DNA of 64,000 nucleotides, from positions 252,720 to 316,719 of the forward strand of contig CM071570.1 of the NCBI GenBank assembly GCA_036426205.1, given 5' to 3'. A program made the translations under genes and the position numbers. Shown here one piece after another: positions 11,817 to 22,535 of this stretch. Source of the stretch: Ascaphus truei. Taxonomy: Eukaryota; Chordata; Amphibia; Anura; Ascaphidae. Within the stretch, counting starts at the first letter, position 1; each line of letters begins with the position of its first letter. A model generated the notes under the pieces. It was not told where the DNA came from, made no database searches, and was given only the letters and a program-made list of their open reading frames with translations.

Positions 11817-12035
11817 ATGGGAAAATTTCTCCTTCCAGAGAATAGCGCTGGTGTTTATAGTAATTTTGTCAGGTGTTTCTGGGTCAAATCTCCCGACTTT
11901 CACCAGGTTGAAGCTGCTGTTCAGTATCTGAATGTTCACAATGTCATAGGAAGCAGGGATGTCCCCATTGATATCAAAAGTCACTCTGTCTCCGGTCTTG
12001 GTTTGGAAATTGACTTTCTTCAGAGAGTGAAGGAC
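11817..12035 (-). CDS. V2R gene 1, exon 4 (end of the ligand-binding domain)
   Basis: V2Rs are class C G-protein-coupled receptors of vomeronasal/olfactory neurons. This 219-nt exon starts after TTTATTCAG (acceptor) and ends at a GTGAGT donor on the minus strand. It stays open and encodes VLHSLKKVNFQTKTGD, FDINGDIPASYDIVN and VKVGRFDPE, matching the family pattern LKxVxF..GdxvxFDxNGdpPAxYDIxN..Q..VkVGxfd that closes the Venus-flytrap domain. It is phase 0 at both ends, like exon 3. PLE1 lies in the intron between exons 3 and 4 in the opposite orientation. The exon is intact; whether the gene is expressed cannot be told. Confidence 0.88.
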
Positions 12036-12270
12036 CTGAATAAATATAATGACACCAATAATGATCAATGACTCTGAGAATATAAAGTATAATGCAGTGA
12101 TTGTATAAATCCATGGCACAGCCAAACTTTTATTACTGTTCTGCTCACCTCAATTTAAAAAGGACCGGCTGGGTCTGGAGCAGGTTAGAGAAGGGAATGT
12201 CCAGTACGGTGCAAGATGTGACAGAGATGTACAGAATCGGGACTGACTTACTATACTATAGAGATAACCC

Positions 12271-14586
12271 ATGGGAAACCATTGTTTGCTAAATCACTTG
12301 AAGGTCCTTTCTAGAGGGTTAACCTTTTGCCCTACCCATCAGACTGATGTTTTTGAGAACATTAAGGACCTCAATCTTTTTGCTCGGAAACTTTCACTCC
12401 ATGTTTTCTTTAAACGGAGACAGAGAATGATGAGTATGAATACACCATGTGAAAATTTTGATACCCAAGATCATACTTTGCTACAGATATTACATGAATT
12501 TGAGGATGAGAATTCCAGAAATCCTGGTGAGGGACCCTTTACCAAATTACGTAATAAGTCGCGGTTCACCCCACCTTTGCAGGCTTGCACTAACGTGGAT
12601 GTTTTTACCCAACTGGTGTCTAATGACCTAAAAAAAATGACAAAAGGTTCAAATAAATTTAATTTGGATGATAGGGCATACAAAGCACTCCAAGACCTTG
12701 AGAAAAATGACAGCATTACTATCAAACCATCTGATAAAGGTGGAAATGTTGTCATCCTTGATACTACCTCATATGTGAGTGAATGTACTAGACTGTTGTC
12801 CGATCGACACTGCTATAAGATATTACCACATGACCCGACTGAAACTTTTCAGACTGAACTGTTGGAGATTTTACATTTGGCCATTGAAAATAAGGTTATC
12901 ACTAAAAATGAATTGGAATTTATATTCATTAAATATCCCCCTTTGTCCACATTTTACCACTTACCAAAGGTCCACAAGGGCGTCTACCCACCACCAGGTA
13001 GGCCGATAGTGTCAGGCGTGGGTAACCTCACCTCCACCGCCAGTATCTATCTTGACACATTTCTTCGCCCCTTTGTGGAAACTCTTCCCTTGTATCTCAA
13101 AGATACAAAAGCTGCTTTATTGAGGTTAGAAGATATCACAGTGGACAATAACACCTTACTTGTAGGGATTGACGTTGAGAGCTTATATACAAGTATTCCT
13201 CATTCCTCAGGGTTACAAGCTGTCCAACATTATCTCCGGGCAAGAGATACTCACTCAAGGGTACATAATGAATTTGTTTTAAAGCTATTGAATTTTGTGT
13301 TGACCAGGAATTTCTTTTTATTCAATCAAAAAATCTATCATCAAATTCAAGGTACCGCCATGGGCACCACGTGTGCTCCCACCTATGCTAATTTATATCT
13401 GGGCTGGTGGGAAGAAACCGTGGTGTTCATGGATGACTATTCTCGGTATACTGACCATATATATCTTTGGTCACGGTACATTGATGATGTGCTTCTCCTA
13501 TGGACCGGCACTAAGGAACTCCTGGTCGAATTCATCAATAAGTTGAATGACAACACACACAATCTCAGACTTACCTTTGAAATTCAAACTGAGAGTATCA
13601 ATTTCCTTGATATCACCATTAACAAACTACAGGATGGCAAATTAGTGACAACTATATACCGCAAACCCACCGCGACGAACAGTCTTTTGGCAGCAGATAG
13701 CCATCACCCTAGACACCTTATTTCCAATATCCCTACTGGGCAATTTTTACGCCTTAAACGTAATTGTACCACCATTACAGAGTTTAAAATTCAAGCTCAA
13801 GATCTCACCAGACGTTTTATAGACAGAGGATACTCTAAGACATCTGTTTAAAAAGCCTATCATAGGTCACTTGTCACATCTAGACCCAGTCTCCTCATTG
13901 ATCACTATAATGTCACTGATAATGAGACACAGACAATCCGGTTCGTTGGTACTTTCTGTAATCAGTGGTCGACCATACGCAGGATACTGAACAAACACTG
14001 GCATATACTACTCCAAGATCAGGACCTGGTCAAGATTTTACAGGCCAAACCGAATATGGTCAGCCGCCGAGCGGTTAACTTACGTGACCGTTTGGTCAAA
14101 AGCCATTTCCGAACAAAATCATCACGCACATGGTTGGACCAAAAACCCAATGGCACATACACATGTGGACGCTGTAAGGCTTGCACTTCAGTTAAGGTAA
14201 CTAAGACTTTTTCAGACTCTACAGGTGTACACACCTATACCATAAAAGACTTTATTAACTGTCTAACCACAGGTGTGGTGTACCTTATCCAGTGTGCATG
14301 TGGCAAGCAGTATGTTGGGGAAACATTCAAAATACGTATTTTGGAGCACCTCGCGTCAGTGCGCAATAAATTAGATACACCAGTGGCAAGACATGTTAAT
14401 GATGCACATCATGGGGACTCCTCTTACCTGAGATTCATCGGCATATCTCATATACCCTGGGGCCCACGCAAGGGCAACTGGGACACTAAGCTACGCCAAC
14501 ATGAATGCCGTTGGATTCATTACCTCAATACACTGGCACCCAATGGTTTGAATGAGGGTTTCATCTTTTCCTCATTCCTCGCATAG
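12271..14586 (+). pseudogene. Penelope-like reverse transcriptase with GIY-YIG endonuclease, one in-frame stop
   Basis: PLEs join a telomerase-like RT to a C-terminal GIY-YIG endonuclease. Visible in order: LSRGLTFCPT near the start, HLPKVHKG and GRPIVSGVG, VGIDVESLYTSIP (first catalytic Asp), GTAMGTTCAPTYANLYLG, and SRYIDDVLLLW (catalytic DD). After these come YRKPTATNS, a CGRCKAC zinc-like motif near 14165, and the nuclease GVVYLIQCACGKQYVG followed by RILEHL. The frame is open from 12271 to 14586 except for a single TAA at 13849-13851, between RT and the linker. All catalytic residues remain, so this is a young or lightly damaged copy. The start ATG is probably not the native one. Confidence 0.9.
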
Positions 14587-15133
14587 GGTTAGAGGGATCC
14601 AGGTATATAGATATATTACTTCTAGCGTAGAAGGAGCCGTTTTGACTTTTTAGGCGGCTCTGCCTATTGTAGTCCACTCCTATACCTCTACCTTCTACTC
14701 TCAGTCTCCACCACCCCTCTTGTGCATCATTCATATGTCTTGCAGGATCACTTGTGGAATTATTCCCACATTACACATCATTGATCCCCTGCACCCATCC
14801 TGCATTTCTAACCGCAGGTCTCCCACTATGCTACTATGTCACCACTGGGGAATTAATTTGCTCCTTATAGGCTGTATTAGACTCTCTTATTTTGAGAATC
14901 AATAACCAGTGACTGTTTCACCTTTGCCCTTTTGGAGGTCCTCATTCCCCATCTCCACTCCCTGTTTCCTTTCCCCCCCCCATCCCCTCCCACCCGATTC
15001 CTTCATGTTATGTGATGACTACATATGTATTCGTTATGCCCCTTTAATAAAATTCGGCATACGTCACTCGCTCCTCCCCTCCAGAGATGGTACAAAAGGT
15101 CTCACTACACGACGTTACATGCTACATACTCCT

Positions 15134-15178
15134 CCCCCTTGAGAAAGCGCGTGGTTACGCGTGAAACGTACGTCGGGG
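15134..15178 (+). ncRNA. Hammerhead-like motif of PLE1, CTGATGA box degenerate
   Basis: Stem I pairs CCCC (15134-15137) with GGGG (15175-15178). Stem II is a 5-bp CGCGT/ACGCG hairpin. GAAA is at 15163-15166 and the GTC triplet at 15172-15174, with palindromic ACGTACGT between. The catalytic box reads CTTGAGAAAG instead of CTGANGA, so self-cleavage is doubtful. It lies about 550 bp after the PLE1 stop codon. Confidence 0.6.
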
Positions 15179-15990
15179 AACGCCGTGACGTCATCACGTT
15201 GACGCATGCGCGGCTTGTGTTTGGAGTAACGGCAGCTCCTGATTGTACACGGAGCTCAACGGCTGCTTATTGCTTACGGATATCAGGTTGTATAATACCC
15301 TACCGGGTCCTGCGTTCATAGTCTCTGTGGATTTGGTATTGCGCACCCTGCGGTGTGCGTTACCTGAGACATATTACTTATAACGCTGGTGTTGTTACTG
15401 TTTTCTCTGTGCTTTGACCTTACCTAGCTGGTTTTAGACCTCCACAGAGACTGGGTTACATTGTACACATTGTTTGCTTGTAGAGGTGCTGCCGGTTATA
15501 TTACCTTTGAGATAGTGGTTACATTGAGTCCACAATTATCTCTCCTCTATATTGCAAGATCCACTACTATTCAGGATACCTGTTTATACAACCATGCAGC
15601 TTAATATATAGCATTTTTGTTCCACTATTAGCTATATATCTGGAACACATATTGTTCACACAGTTACCGTGAACAAACACATTTGGGGATTTTATCTATG
15701 CACTGTTGTGCATTTTTATAGTGTCTCGTCGGTTTTTACAGCATAACTATTAAAGTCTTTTTTATTTTCATTTGAGTGTGACCTTTTGGTAGTGTATCCT
15801 ATATCAGGATTTGGCTGAATATCCAGCCATTGTTCAGTAGACATTATATCCATTCTGTCACCTACCTTGAGTGCAATTACAGGGTGAATTTATAATCTTT
15901 TGATTATTTGTGTGGTTTGAATTGTGCTTTCTCCCTTGCACCAGGTAGATAGTGTTTCAATGTATGTTTGTTTGGTGTAGTGACGTACCC

Positions 15991-16431
15991 TATGTGTACA
16001 GTAATACTAGGACTAGAGGCCACCCACTAAATATATTCTGTGAGACGTATAGCTATAGATGACACAGAGTCATTGTCCTGTACTGGGAACTTTCACTCTT
16101 GTTTTTCTTTAAGTTCCTAAAAAGGTTTGTTTTGGATTTGGTTCTGGTTTTGCTAAAACTCAATTTGTTTGGTTTTAATTTGAAATTGTTAAAAGAAAAT
16201 ATTAAAATTAGCTGGTAAATGCTACAATAGCACATTAAACCACAGAAAGGGGTTAAATAGATATTTTTGGAGTGTTATAAGGGACTACGCGTATATAGTA
16301 TTACATAGGTACAGCTGAATAAGCAGAGTAAAGGATTCCATGGATGGGGTAAGTGTGGATGGCGGACCAGAGTCGGTGGTGCTTGTGGTATAGCCCAACA
16401 GTGTATTTGGAATGTCGGATATTCCCTTTAC
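15991..16431. other. V2R gene 1 intron 3, donor-proximal part
   Basis: AT-rich, no gene. The part next to exon 3 (about 16285-16431) resembles the sequence after exon 3 of V2R gene 2 (both contain GCGTAGTCCCTTATAA), showing that the two genes share intron sequence as well as exons. Confidence 0.6.
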
Positions 16432-17274
16432 CTGCCAAGGTTGGATGTCATTGACATTACCACATGTTTCCTCCTGCAAATATCCTCTCTCTGTTGGGCA
16501 CATGAGTAGTGTTTGCAGAGCATGTGCATAGGCATACACCGCCAGGTAGGCATGATACGTACAGCTGAGATCATTTATCTCAAATAAAGAGGGGATCAGC
16601 TCCCCAAGCTCTTCTTCCCCGGTGCAGAGATCCCACTCCTGGTTTGATATTGGAATTAAGGTGTCCTCTCTTGCTTCCACTTCTGGCCACCTGCAGTTGA
16701 ATGCTCTCTCCCAGAAGAGCCTGATGAAGGGATATTCAGAGTACCTGGATGGGTGCAGGTTATGGAGAAAGTCCTCAAAGCCCGGCATGGGTCCGGTTTT
16801 GGGAATCAGACCAATAGTCCCATTTAACACACTCCAGGCCTTTTTGGAGAAGAGCCCAGGAGTAAGTACAAAGGAAGCAGATAATATGAAGATCTTTTCA
16901 GTCACACCCCCATCATAGAGTGCATCGAGCAGAGAAATTACATGGACCTCAGGGCTGTGGAGGACTATCACATTAACAGAACTTTGCCTTATGACATCTA
17001 CCACTCTCTGGATCTTTCTTTGGGAGTAGCTCATGTGGATCTTCTCAAGAAAAGCCACACAGCTTCCACTCTTCTCTATCCCAGCCTGGATAACCTGTCC
17101 ACCCTGCACCCCCACATCATTGTCCACAACCAGCATTCCCACCCAAGTCCAACCAAGCATGCCTATTATCCGAGAAAGAGCAATGTTCTGAAACATATTA
17201 CTAGGCACAGTACGTAGGAAGGATGGGAAGTTTACTTTGTCACTCAACTCTGAAGAAACCGATCCATGACTGAT
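16432..17274 (-). CDS. V2R gene 1, exon 3 (Venus-flytrap ligand-binding domain)
   Basis: An 843-nt open exon with acceptor TTTTTCAG and donor GTAAAG on the minus strand, phase 0 at both ends. The translation begins ISHGSVSSELSDKVNF and shows SFLRTVPSN, GWTWVGMLVVDND, PGFEDFLHNLHPSRYSEYPF, LFWERAFNCRW, and SLFEINDLS followed by HAYLAVYAYAHAL, all hallmark blocks of the class C receptor amino-terminal lobe domain in V2Rs. It is the same length as exon 3 of gene 2, with high protein identity and no stop or frameshift. It would lie outside the cell and bind peptide or amino-acid ligands, by family analogy. Confidence 0.93.
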
Positions 17275-17720
17275 CTGAAAAAGGTGATGTATTATCAGCA
17301 GGTTGTGTATATATTAACCAAAAGCTTGCATAGACTGATTATATTCCTGTTTCCTATTTTAAAAGATGTTTTTTTCAGCCTGGTCAGGTACTGTATAAAG
17401 TATAAAAAATATATATATATAAAAAAAAAGCAGCAGATGGCGACACTCACAGAAACAGTACATTGGATGCCCAGGTGCTCTATTAAACAAAAAAAACCTA
17501 TCTGAAAGACACCTTCTGAATATCTCTCTCTCTCTCTCTTCCTCCCTCTCTCTCTTCTTCCCACTCTCTCCCTCTCTCTCTCTCCCTCCCTCTACCTCCC
17601 TCTACCTCCCTCCCTCTCTCTCCCTCTCTCTCTCCCTCTCTCTCCCTCTCCAGAATAAATGTTTGCCCTGAATAAGTTATATCCACTCTATTAATAAATC
17701 TGCATCCCTGTGCACCGTAC
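17275..17720. other. V2R gene 1 intron 2, with CT-rich microsatellite
   Basis: The intron is only 446 bp, against 4.8 kb in gene 2. A (CT/CCCT)n tract of about 130 bp at 17521-17652 (GA-rich in the sense of the gene) lies just after exon 2. The equivalent place in gene 2 (57140-57200) also has a GA-rich tract, so the microsatellite predates the duplication. Confidence 0.8.
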
Positions 17721-17985
17721 CTGTGGGTAGTGGAGGACGCCCAGAATCCTGGCGATGGGTATCGATAAATCTGACATTGACTCTCCGATGATCCCAACCA
17801 TAATGGAATGGTTTCTCTTCTCTGACAGCAGGGACAAAGTCCCCCCAATGGCCCGGAGCTGAGACATACAGGAGTCATAAATACTGAATCCCAGAGATAT
17901 ATTGTGTAACAGATCTGAAGAATTATTTATTTCATTTATTGCAAACATCATACCCAAAACATCCCGGTAAAACCTTATGTGAAAC
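17721..17985 (-). CDS. V2R gene 1, exon 2 (ligand-binding domain, first lobe), 9 codons shorter than its paralogue
   Basis: The acceptor is TTTCTTACAG and the donor GTACGG on the minus strand. The translation shows FHIRFYRDVLGMMFAINEIN, ISLGFSIYDSC, MVGIIGESMSDLSIPIARILGVLHYPQ, the usual V2R exon-2 blocks. It is 265 nt, against 292 nt in gene 2. The 27-nt difference removes nine residues after LSLLSEK, including the Cys that gene 2 has in RYDCQAP, without breaking frame (both lengths leave remainder 1). Loss of a conserved loop cysteine may harm folding. No exon 1 was recognised to the right on the minus strand. Confidence 0.9.
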
Positions 17986-18049
17986 CTGTAAGAAATAATA
18001 CAGCAGTTACTATAGGGAATTGGCAATACTAATAATATAATATACTATA

Positions 18050-18360
18050 TTGTATTGTACTGTATGTCATTATTTATATAGCGCCAAAAGTGTACTGAGC
18101 GCTTCACAAAGAATACAGTACTGGGAATTATAATAATACATTAAGTGCAGTAAAATCAGACAATAGGAAAGGAAATCCCTGCCCGAAGAGCTTACAATCT
18201 AAGAGACTTGATAGGAGACTTACAGAGACAGCAGGTGAGGGAATAAGTGCTGTAGATGGCAGAGCTTGGCCACAATGGGTGGTAGGAGTGACTGTGGGTG
18301 TCGGACAATAGCCATGAGTGCAGGCTGTTTGGATGCTGGATTTGTGGGGCAAGTTTTAAG
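18050..18360. repeat. Dispersed repeat of unresolved class
   Basis: It contains TATTTATATAGCGCCA, GAGCGCTTCACAAAG and GAGCTTACAATCTAAGAG, a block order I recognise from interspersed repeats of amphibian and fish genomes. No ORF and no second copy in the window. The remaining 18360-18836 is plain sequence without a recognised gene. Confidence 0.45.
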
Positions 18361-18836
18361 GTTAGTAGTATTAAATGAGAAGGTTAACACCATTTACAGG
18401 GGAAGATATGGCAGGAAGGCATGAGTGAGATCAGGTGTGTATGTCTGGCTTCAGGCTTAGGGGAGATCCCCAGCAGCAGGAAGGAGTAGATAGAGGGTGT
18501 GAGTAGAGGATTTGTGTTGGTGTTTTTTATTGAGGGGTAAAGAAGTTATTGGGAGAGAGGTGTATAAATAATGGTGCAGTGGGGAGTGGGGAAGTTGGAG
18601 AGAACAGAGACATTCACAAAGGAGTGAGGACACAGTAAACAGCAAAAGCAGTAGGGAGGGCATAGTGAGATGCAGGAGGAGAGACTTCCCAGGTACTGGA
18701 GGAGACGAAGAGTACAAATAATCACAGCGTTTAGAAAGTCACGTTCTCACAGCTGCAGAGTTGTTGTTGTTCAGAGTCCGATCTTCCTCAAATCTTCACC
18801 TTCAATTTCAACTCCAAAATTAACTCTGCGAGTCAC

Positions 18837-18873
18837 TTTAAATGTGACACAGCCATATGTTATATTATATGAT
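18837..18873 (+). repeat. 37-bp direct repeat, left copy (partner at 26024-26060)
   Basis: Starts TTTAAATGTGACACAGCC and ends TATATTATATGAT. An identical copy lies at 26024-26060, immediately outside the inverted terminal segment that ends at 26023. It could be a long target-site duplication around about 7.15 kb of nested repeats or a short segmental duplication. Confidence 0.7.
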
Positions 18874-18922
18874 TTTACAGTATATGTGCATTATGAATAC
18901 ATTATGAATACAGAGTATGTGC

Positions 18923-18925
<3 letters not shown>

Positions 18926-18972
<47 letters not shown>
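18926..18972. repeat. (TA)n microsatellite
   Basis: An uninterrupted TA dinucleotide run of about 46 bp next to a G run. Confidence 0.95.
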
Positions 18973-18975
<3 letters not shown>

Positions 18976-19064
18976 GGGGTGAAGGGCAGGGGTAAGCGTG
19001 AAAGTGAGGCACAAATTGTTGGCAGGAGTAAAATGTCTCTCTCTACACACAAACACACACACAC

Positions 19065-19545
19065 ACCGGGAGTGAGAGGTGGTGGAGAGTGGGACTGGGG
19101 TAGGAGGGCCGCGCTTACCCTCCGTCCGGGAGCCGGTGCAGGGTGGCGGCGCACGTGGTGGGGATGTTGCGGAGAGGTAAGGGTGCGGCGGTGAGGTAGC
19201 GGCGGTGTCTTTCCGAGAGCCGGTTGAGAGCGAGGGGGGAGGAGCCTGAAGTTGGCGGCAGGGGCAGGAGGGCCGCGCTTCCCCTCCGTCCGGGAGCCGG
19301 TGCAGGGCGCGCACGTGATGGGGGGGCAGGGGGGGACAGAGGGTGTGTGTGTGTGTGTGTCTCCGTCTCTCCTTTGGCCCGTCACTCCGCCTCAGGCCAA
19401 TGAGAGGTGTGCGGGGGCGGGCGGGCCAAGGGAGCAATCTAATTGGCCTGGCCCAAGGTCCAATGGGATTGCCGCTACGGACACAGGGAGGGACACAGGG
19501 AGACACATACAGACACGGACACATGACGCTTTCAGAAATATATAG
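19065..19545. other. CpG- and GC-rich block with an internal duplication
   Basis: Strongly GC-rich with many CpG, unlike the AT-rich surroundings. A block beginning CAGGAGGGCCGCGCTT and containing GTCCGGGAGCCGGTGCAGGG occurs twice (about 19106-19165 and 19268-19325). It is followed by a GT run (19345-19360) and CCAAT-type motifs (CCAATGAGA near 19397, CTAATTGG near 19438, CCAATGGG near 19460). No protein was recognised. It could be a CpG-island-like promoter of a mobile element. Confidence 0.45.
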
Positions 19546-19650
19546 TAAGATATAAAAAATAGAAAATAGTAGTACAATTAATAAATTATTAATTTATAAT
19601 TAGAGCAGCCTAGATACACATCTGACCCCCTGTCAGATAAGAGCAATGGA

Positions 19651-20321
19651 ACTATAATGGTATCAATGGCGCTAACAATAATATATAAATATAAGTTAAA
19701 GAATATACAACCAGATGACGATTGGAAAATTCAATGATGATCTCAGCAGACAGTGATCAAACATGAAATACAACAAAAGAAAAACATAGTATAATACTGT
19801 ATAGACTAAAAACAAACAGACAGACAATGACTAACAATGTTGCTGAAACACACAGATGACTAAATAAAAAATGTATATTTAATATATCATAAAAACATAT
19901 AAGACAATTAGAACAAAGTTATAGGTCCCAACGATATCCTGTAACTGGCCGAAATGCCCGCTTATCGGAGCCTAGATGGTAATCAGCAGTGGATAATCAG
20001 AGAGTATCCCCTCTCATAGCAGCTGGCATGGCTCCTACACTTCTCTCCAGCGTCTGCCACGTGTACGGAGGACGGAAGCAGGGCATTCAGACTGTTTTCC
20101 CTGCCCCTGCGACAGCGTGGACGGATGCTTATTCTACTGCTGGTACACACCACACGTGGCAGACGCTGGAGAGAAGTGTAGGAGCCGTGCCAGCTGCTAT
20201 GAGAGGGGACAGAACAAAACAGCTATCCAAAAGAGAACTATTTTGGATATATGAACTGAAAACCCTGACCCCTTTGGGATTGAACGTTGATTTTAGTATT
20301 AATGCTTTCCTGGAGGAATAG
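19651..20321 (+). mobile_element. PLE5 3' fragment: repeat copy 1 plus PLE C-terminus
   Basis: The left part (19651-19990) is repeat copy 1, starting GCAATGGAACTATAATGG. An inverted repeat (about 20011-20065 with 20140-20205, arms sharing CCACGTG and GCAGACGCTGGAGAG) follows. The last part (about 20215-20321) encodes KRELFWIYELKTLTPLGLN and ends at a TAG stop, matching the extreme C-terminus of PLE proteins such as PLE3. A hammerhead-like fold follows about 610 bp downstream. RT and nuclease domains are absent. Confidence 0.65.
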
Positions 20322-20933
20322 ATTATATACTGACATATTTCCTAAATATCTGTATAAACATGAGTGTGTTGAAGTTTGGATAAATCGACTAAATTGACCA
20401 ATCAGTACTAATATATAGGTCCTTACTGAATCTAGTGATAAGTTTCCTACATTAATATACTAGTTTACATTTTGGTTATATGTATGTATTTTGAAGTATA
20501 ACAGTCTAATGATATCAACGGCTGACACATTATGGTTATATTTATCAAGTCCTATAAAATAATTCAATCTATAAGCATTTTTTATGTATTATACTGTATG
20601 GTTGCTAAAAATTAGGCTCAATGACCGAGATGATAGATTTAGTCTATGTTCTTTGATGGCCCAATTGGTGTGTAAATTTTCTTGTCTAATCCAGGATTGA
20701 CATATGTGATTTGATATGTGTATAGTATTATTCGAGATTATGGTATAAGTTGTTTGTTGCTATATGTTTTGTTTTTGTGTAATACTGTTTGAGCAAGCAG
20801 AGGTTTTAGGGAGACGATTCAGTTAGGAATGATTCCAAATTGACCAATTACTTGTTGAGTAGTGTGCTTCTCTTATTATGCAAATTGCGGGACTATTTAG
20901 GAAACTAGAATGGGTCTAGTATCCATACACTGA

Positions 20934-20973
20934 GCCCCTTAGGAAGCGGAGGTATCCGCGAAACGTGTAGGGC
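20934..20973 (+). ncRNA. Hammerhead-like motif downstream of PLE5
   Basis: Stem I GCCC/GGGC, stem II GCGGA/TCCGC with loop GGTA, GAAA at 20960-20963 and a GTA triplet at 20967-20969. The first box reads CTTAGGA instead of CTGANGA, so it is probably inactive. The surrounding 20322-20933 has no gene. Confidence 0.58.
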
Positions 20974-21089
20974 GGAGCTACCACATCCCTACGTCAACGT
21001 GCACACGCGTGTGCACAATTATCTCTAGGAGAACGTTTGTTTAGCACTTGGCGGTCTGTCTGCTGTCTGCCTGCTTGGAGCCTTGCTAT

Positions 21090-21250
21090 ACCAACAGCCC
21101 GACAACAGCACTCCCACTCCCAGCAACAGCACTCCCACTCCCAGCAACACCACTCGGTGCACCAGCAACATCACTCCCCTGAACAGTACGTTCACTCCAA
21201 CGCGTACTCCCACGAGTAGCACTCCCACTCCCACCAGCATCACTCTTCCC
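21090..21250. repeat. Short minisatellite rich in CACTCCCACTCCCAGCAA
   Basis: About three or more imperfect copies of an 18-21 bp CA/CT-rich unit. The apparent Pro/Thr-rich reading frames are by-products of the repeat. Confidence 0.7.
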
Positions 21251-21916
21251 ACGCTTTGCGGGCATACTTCCAGCACTCACAAAAAACAGACAATAAATGT
21301 ACAGCCAATCACACGAAACACTTCCACATATAAAACAAGACAAAGATGTAAACAAAACAACAATGGACAAAGCTCACCCAATACACAACAAGTCTCTCCG
21401 TCAATATGCAAATGTTCAATCAGCCAGCTCTGTGCGTCTCTCTCTCTCTCACTCCCAACAACACAGAGAATGATTAGCAGTACACGTTGCCTTTAAATAT
21501 GGCGCGCAATCAAATACATGCTTGTTTCGCCTGATTCAGCAAGATTTGTGATTGGGCAACCTAACAGCACCCCGCCACGCACGCCGATACACCTGTGTGT
21601 GATCGGATAATCATCGTGAGAGTGGGCGGATTTGTTTTCGGGTTGATTTTGAATGTATTCGGCACTTACTGCATACGGAGAGGAAAAATCGCCAATAACA
21701 TGACTAATCGGTAAGATTGCCGATTTCACATAATCGACGCTTACTGCATGAGGCCCTATGAGTCTTAATTATGGGCAACCATATATGACAAACATCTATG
21801 CCTATTCCTAGACTCATATTCTTTGAATTAGGAAACAGGGGGTCCCTTTGGCTGAAATTAATGTGGTTTTGATCTGGAGACCATGCTTCAATCCTACTAT
21901 ATGTTATTAAAATAAA

Positions 21917-22535
21917 AGCAATGGAACTATAATGGTATCAATGGCGCTAACAATAATATATCAATATAAGTAAATGAATATACAACCAGATGGCGATTGG
22001 AAAATTCAATGATGATCTCAGCAGACGATGATCAAACATGAAATACAAGAGAAGAAAAACATAGTATAATACTGTATACACTAAAAACAAAAACAGACAG
22101 ACAATGACTAACAATGTTGCTGAAACACACAGATGACTAAATAAAAAATGTATATTTAATACATCATAAAAACATATAAGACAATTATGACAAAGTTATA
22201 GGTCCCAACGATATCCTGTAACTGGCCGAAATGCCCGCTTACCGGAGCCTAGATGGTAATCAGCAGTGGATAATCAGAGAGTATCCCCTCTCATAACAGC
22301 GGGCACGGCTCCCACACTCCTCTCCAGCGTCTGCCACGTGTGGTGTATACCAGCAGTAGAATGAGTGTCCGTCCAAGCGAGGAGCAGGAGAATTTGCGGC
22401 TTAATCCCTCTGGTGCCGGGCACTTCTGCGCATGCCCAAACTACGGAGGACGGAAGCAGGGCATTCAGACTGCTTTCCCTGCCCCTGCGACAGCGTGGAC
22501 GGAAGCTCATTCTACTGCTGGTATACTGTACACTA
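21917..22535 (+). repeat. Repeat copy 2 (same family as 19651-20160)
   Basis: It starts GCAATGGAACTATAATGG and follows copy 1 closely through CCCAACGATATCCTGTAACT, GCCGAAATGCCCGC and the CTGCCACGTG region, ending near CTGGTATACTGTACAC. It has no ORF of its own. Confidence 0.8.

Larger units (their letters stand above)
12265..15990 (+). mobile_element. PLE1: Penelope-like retroelement in intron 3 of V2R gene 1
   Basis: The element lies antisense to the receptor. It holds a near-complete RT-GIY-YIG ORF (12271-14586), then about 550 bp of 3' sequence, a hammerhead-like fold (15134-15178) and a further AT-rich tail. The 5' end appears truncated, because the reading frame begins abruptly at the first RT-domain motifs. 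The right boundary near 15990 is a guess: no target duplication was recognised. The stretch 14587-15990 outside the ribozyme has no other gene. Confidence 0.8.

Noticed and set aside
11703..12125. Reading the 140-codon minus-strand ORF as a whole gene
   Set aside because: Only 11817-12035 matches V2R; the hydrophobic start and the tail lie outside clear splice sites and are intron.
18865..19545. ORFs of 153-219 codons across the TA run and GC-rich block
   Set aside because: Low-complexity translation with long Ile-Tyr runs; no homology recognised.
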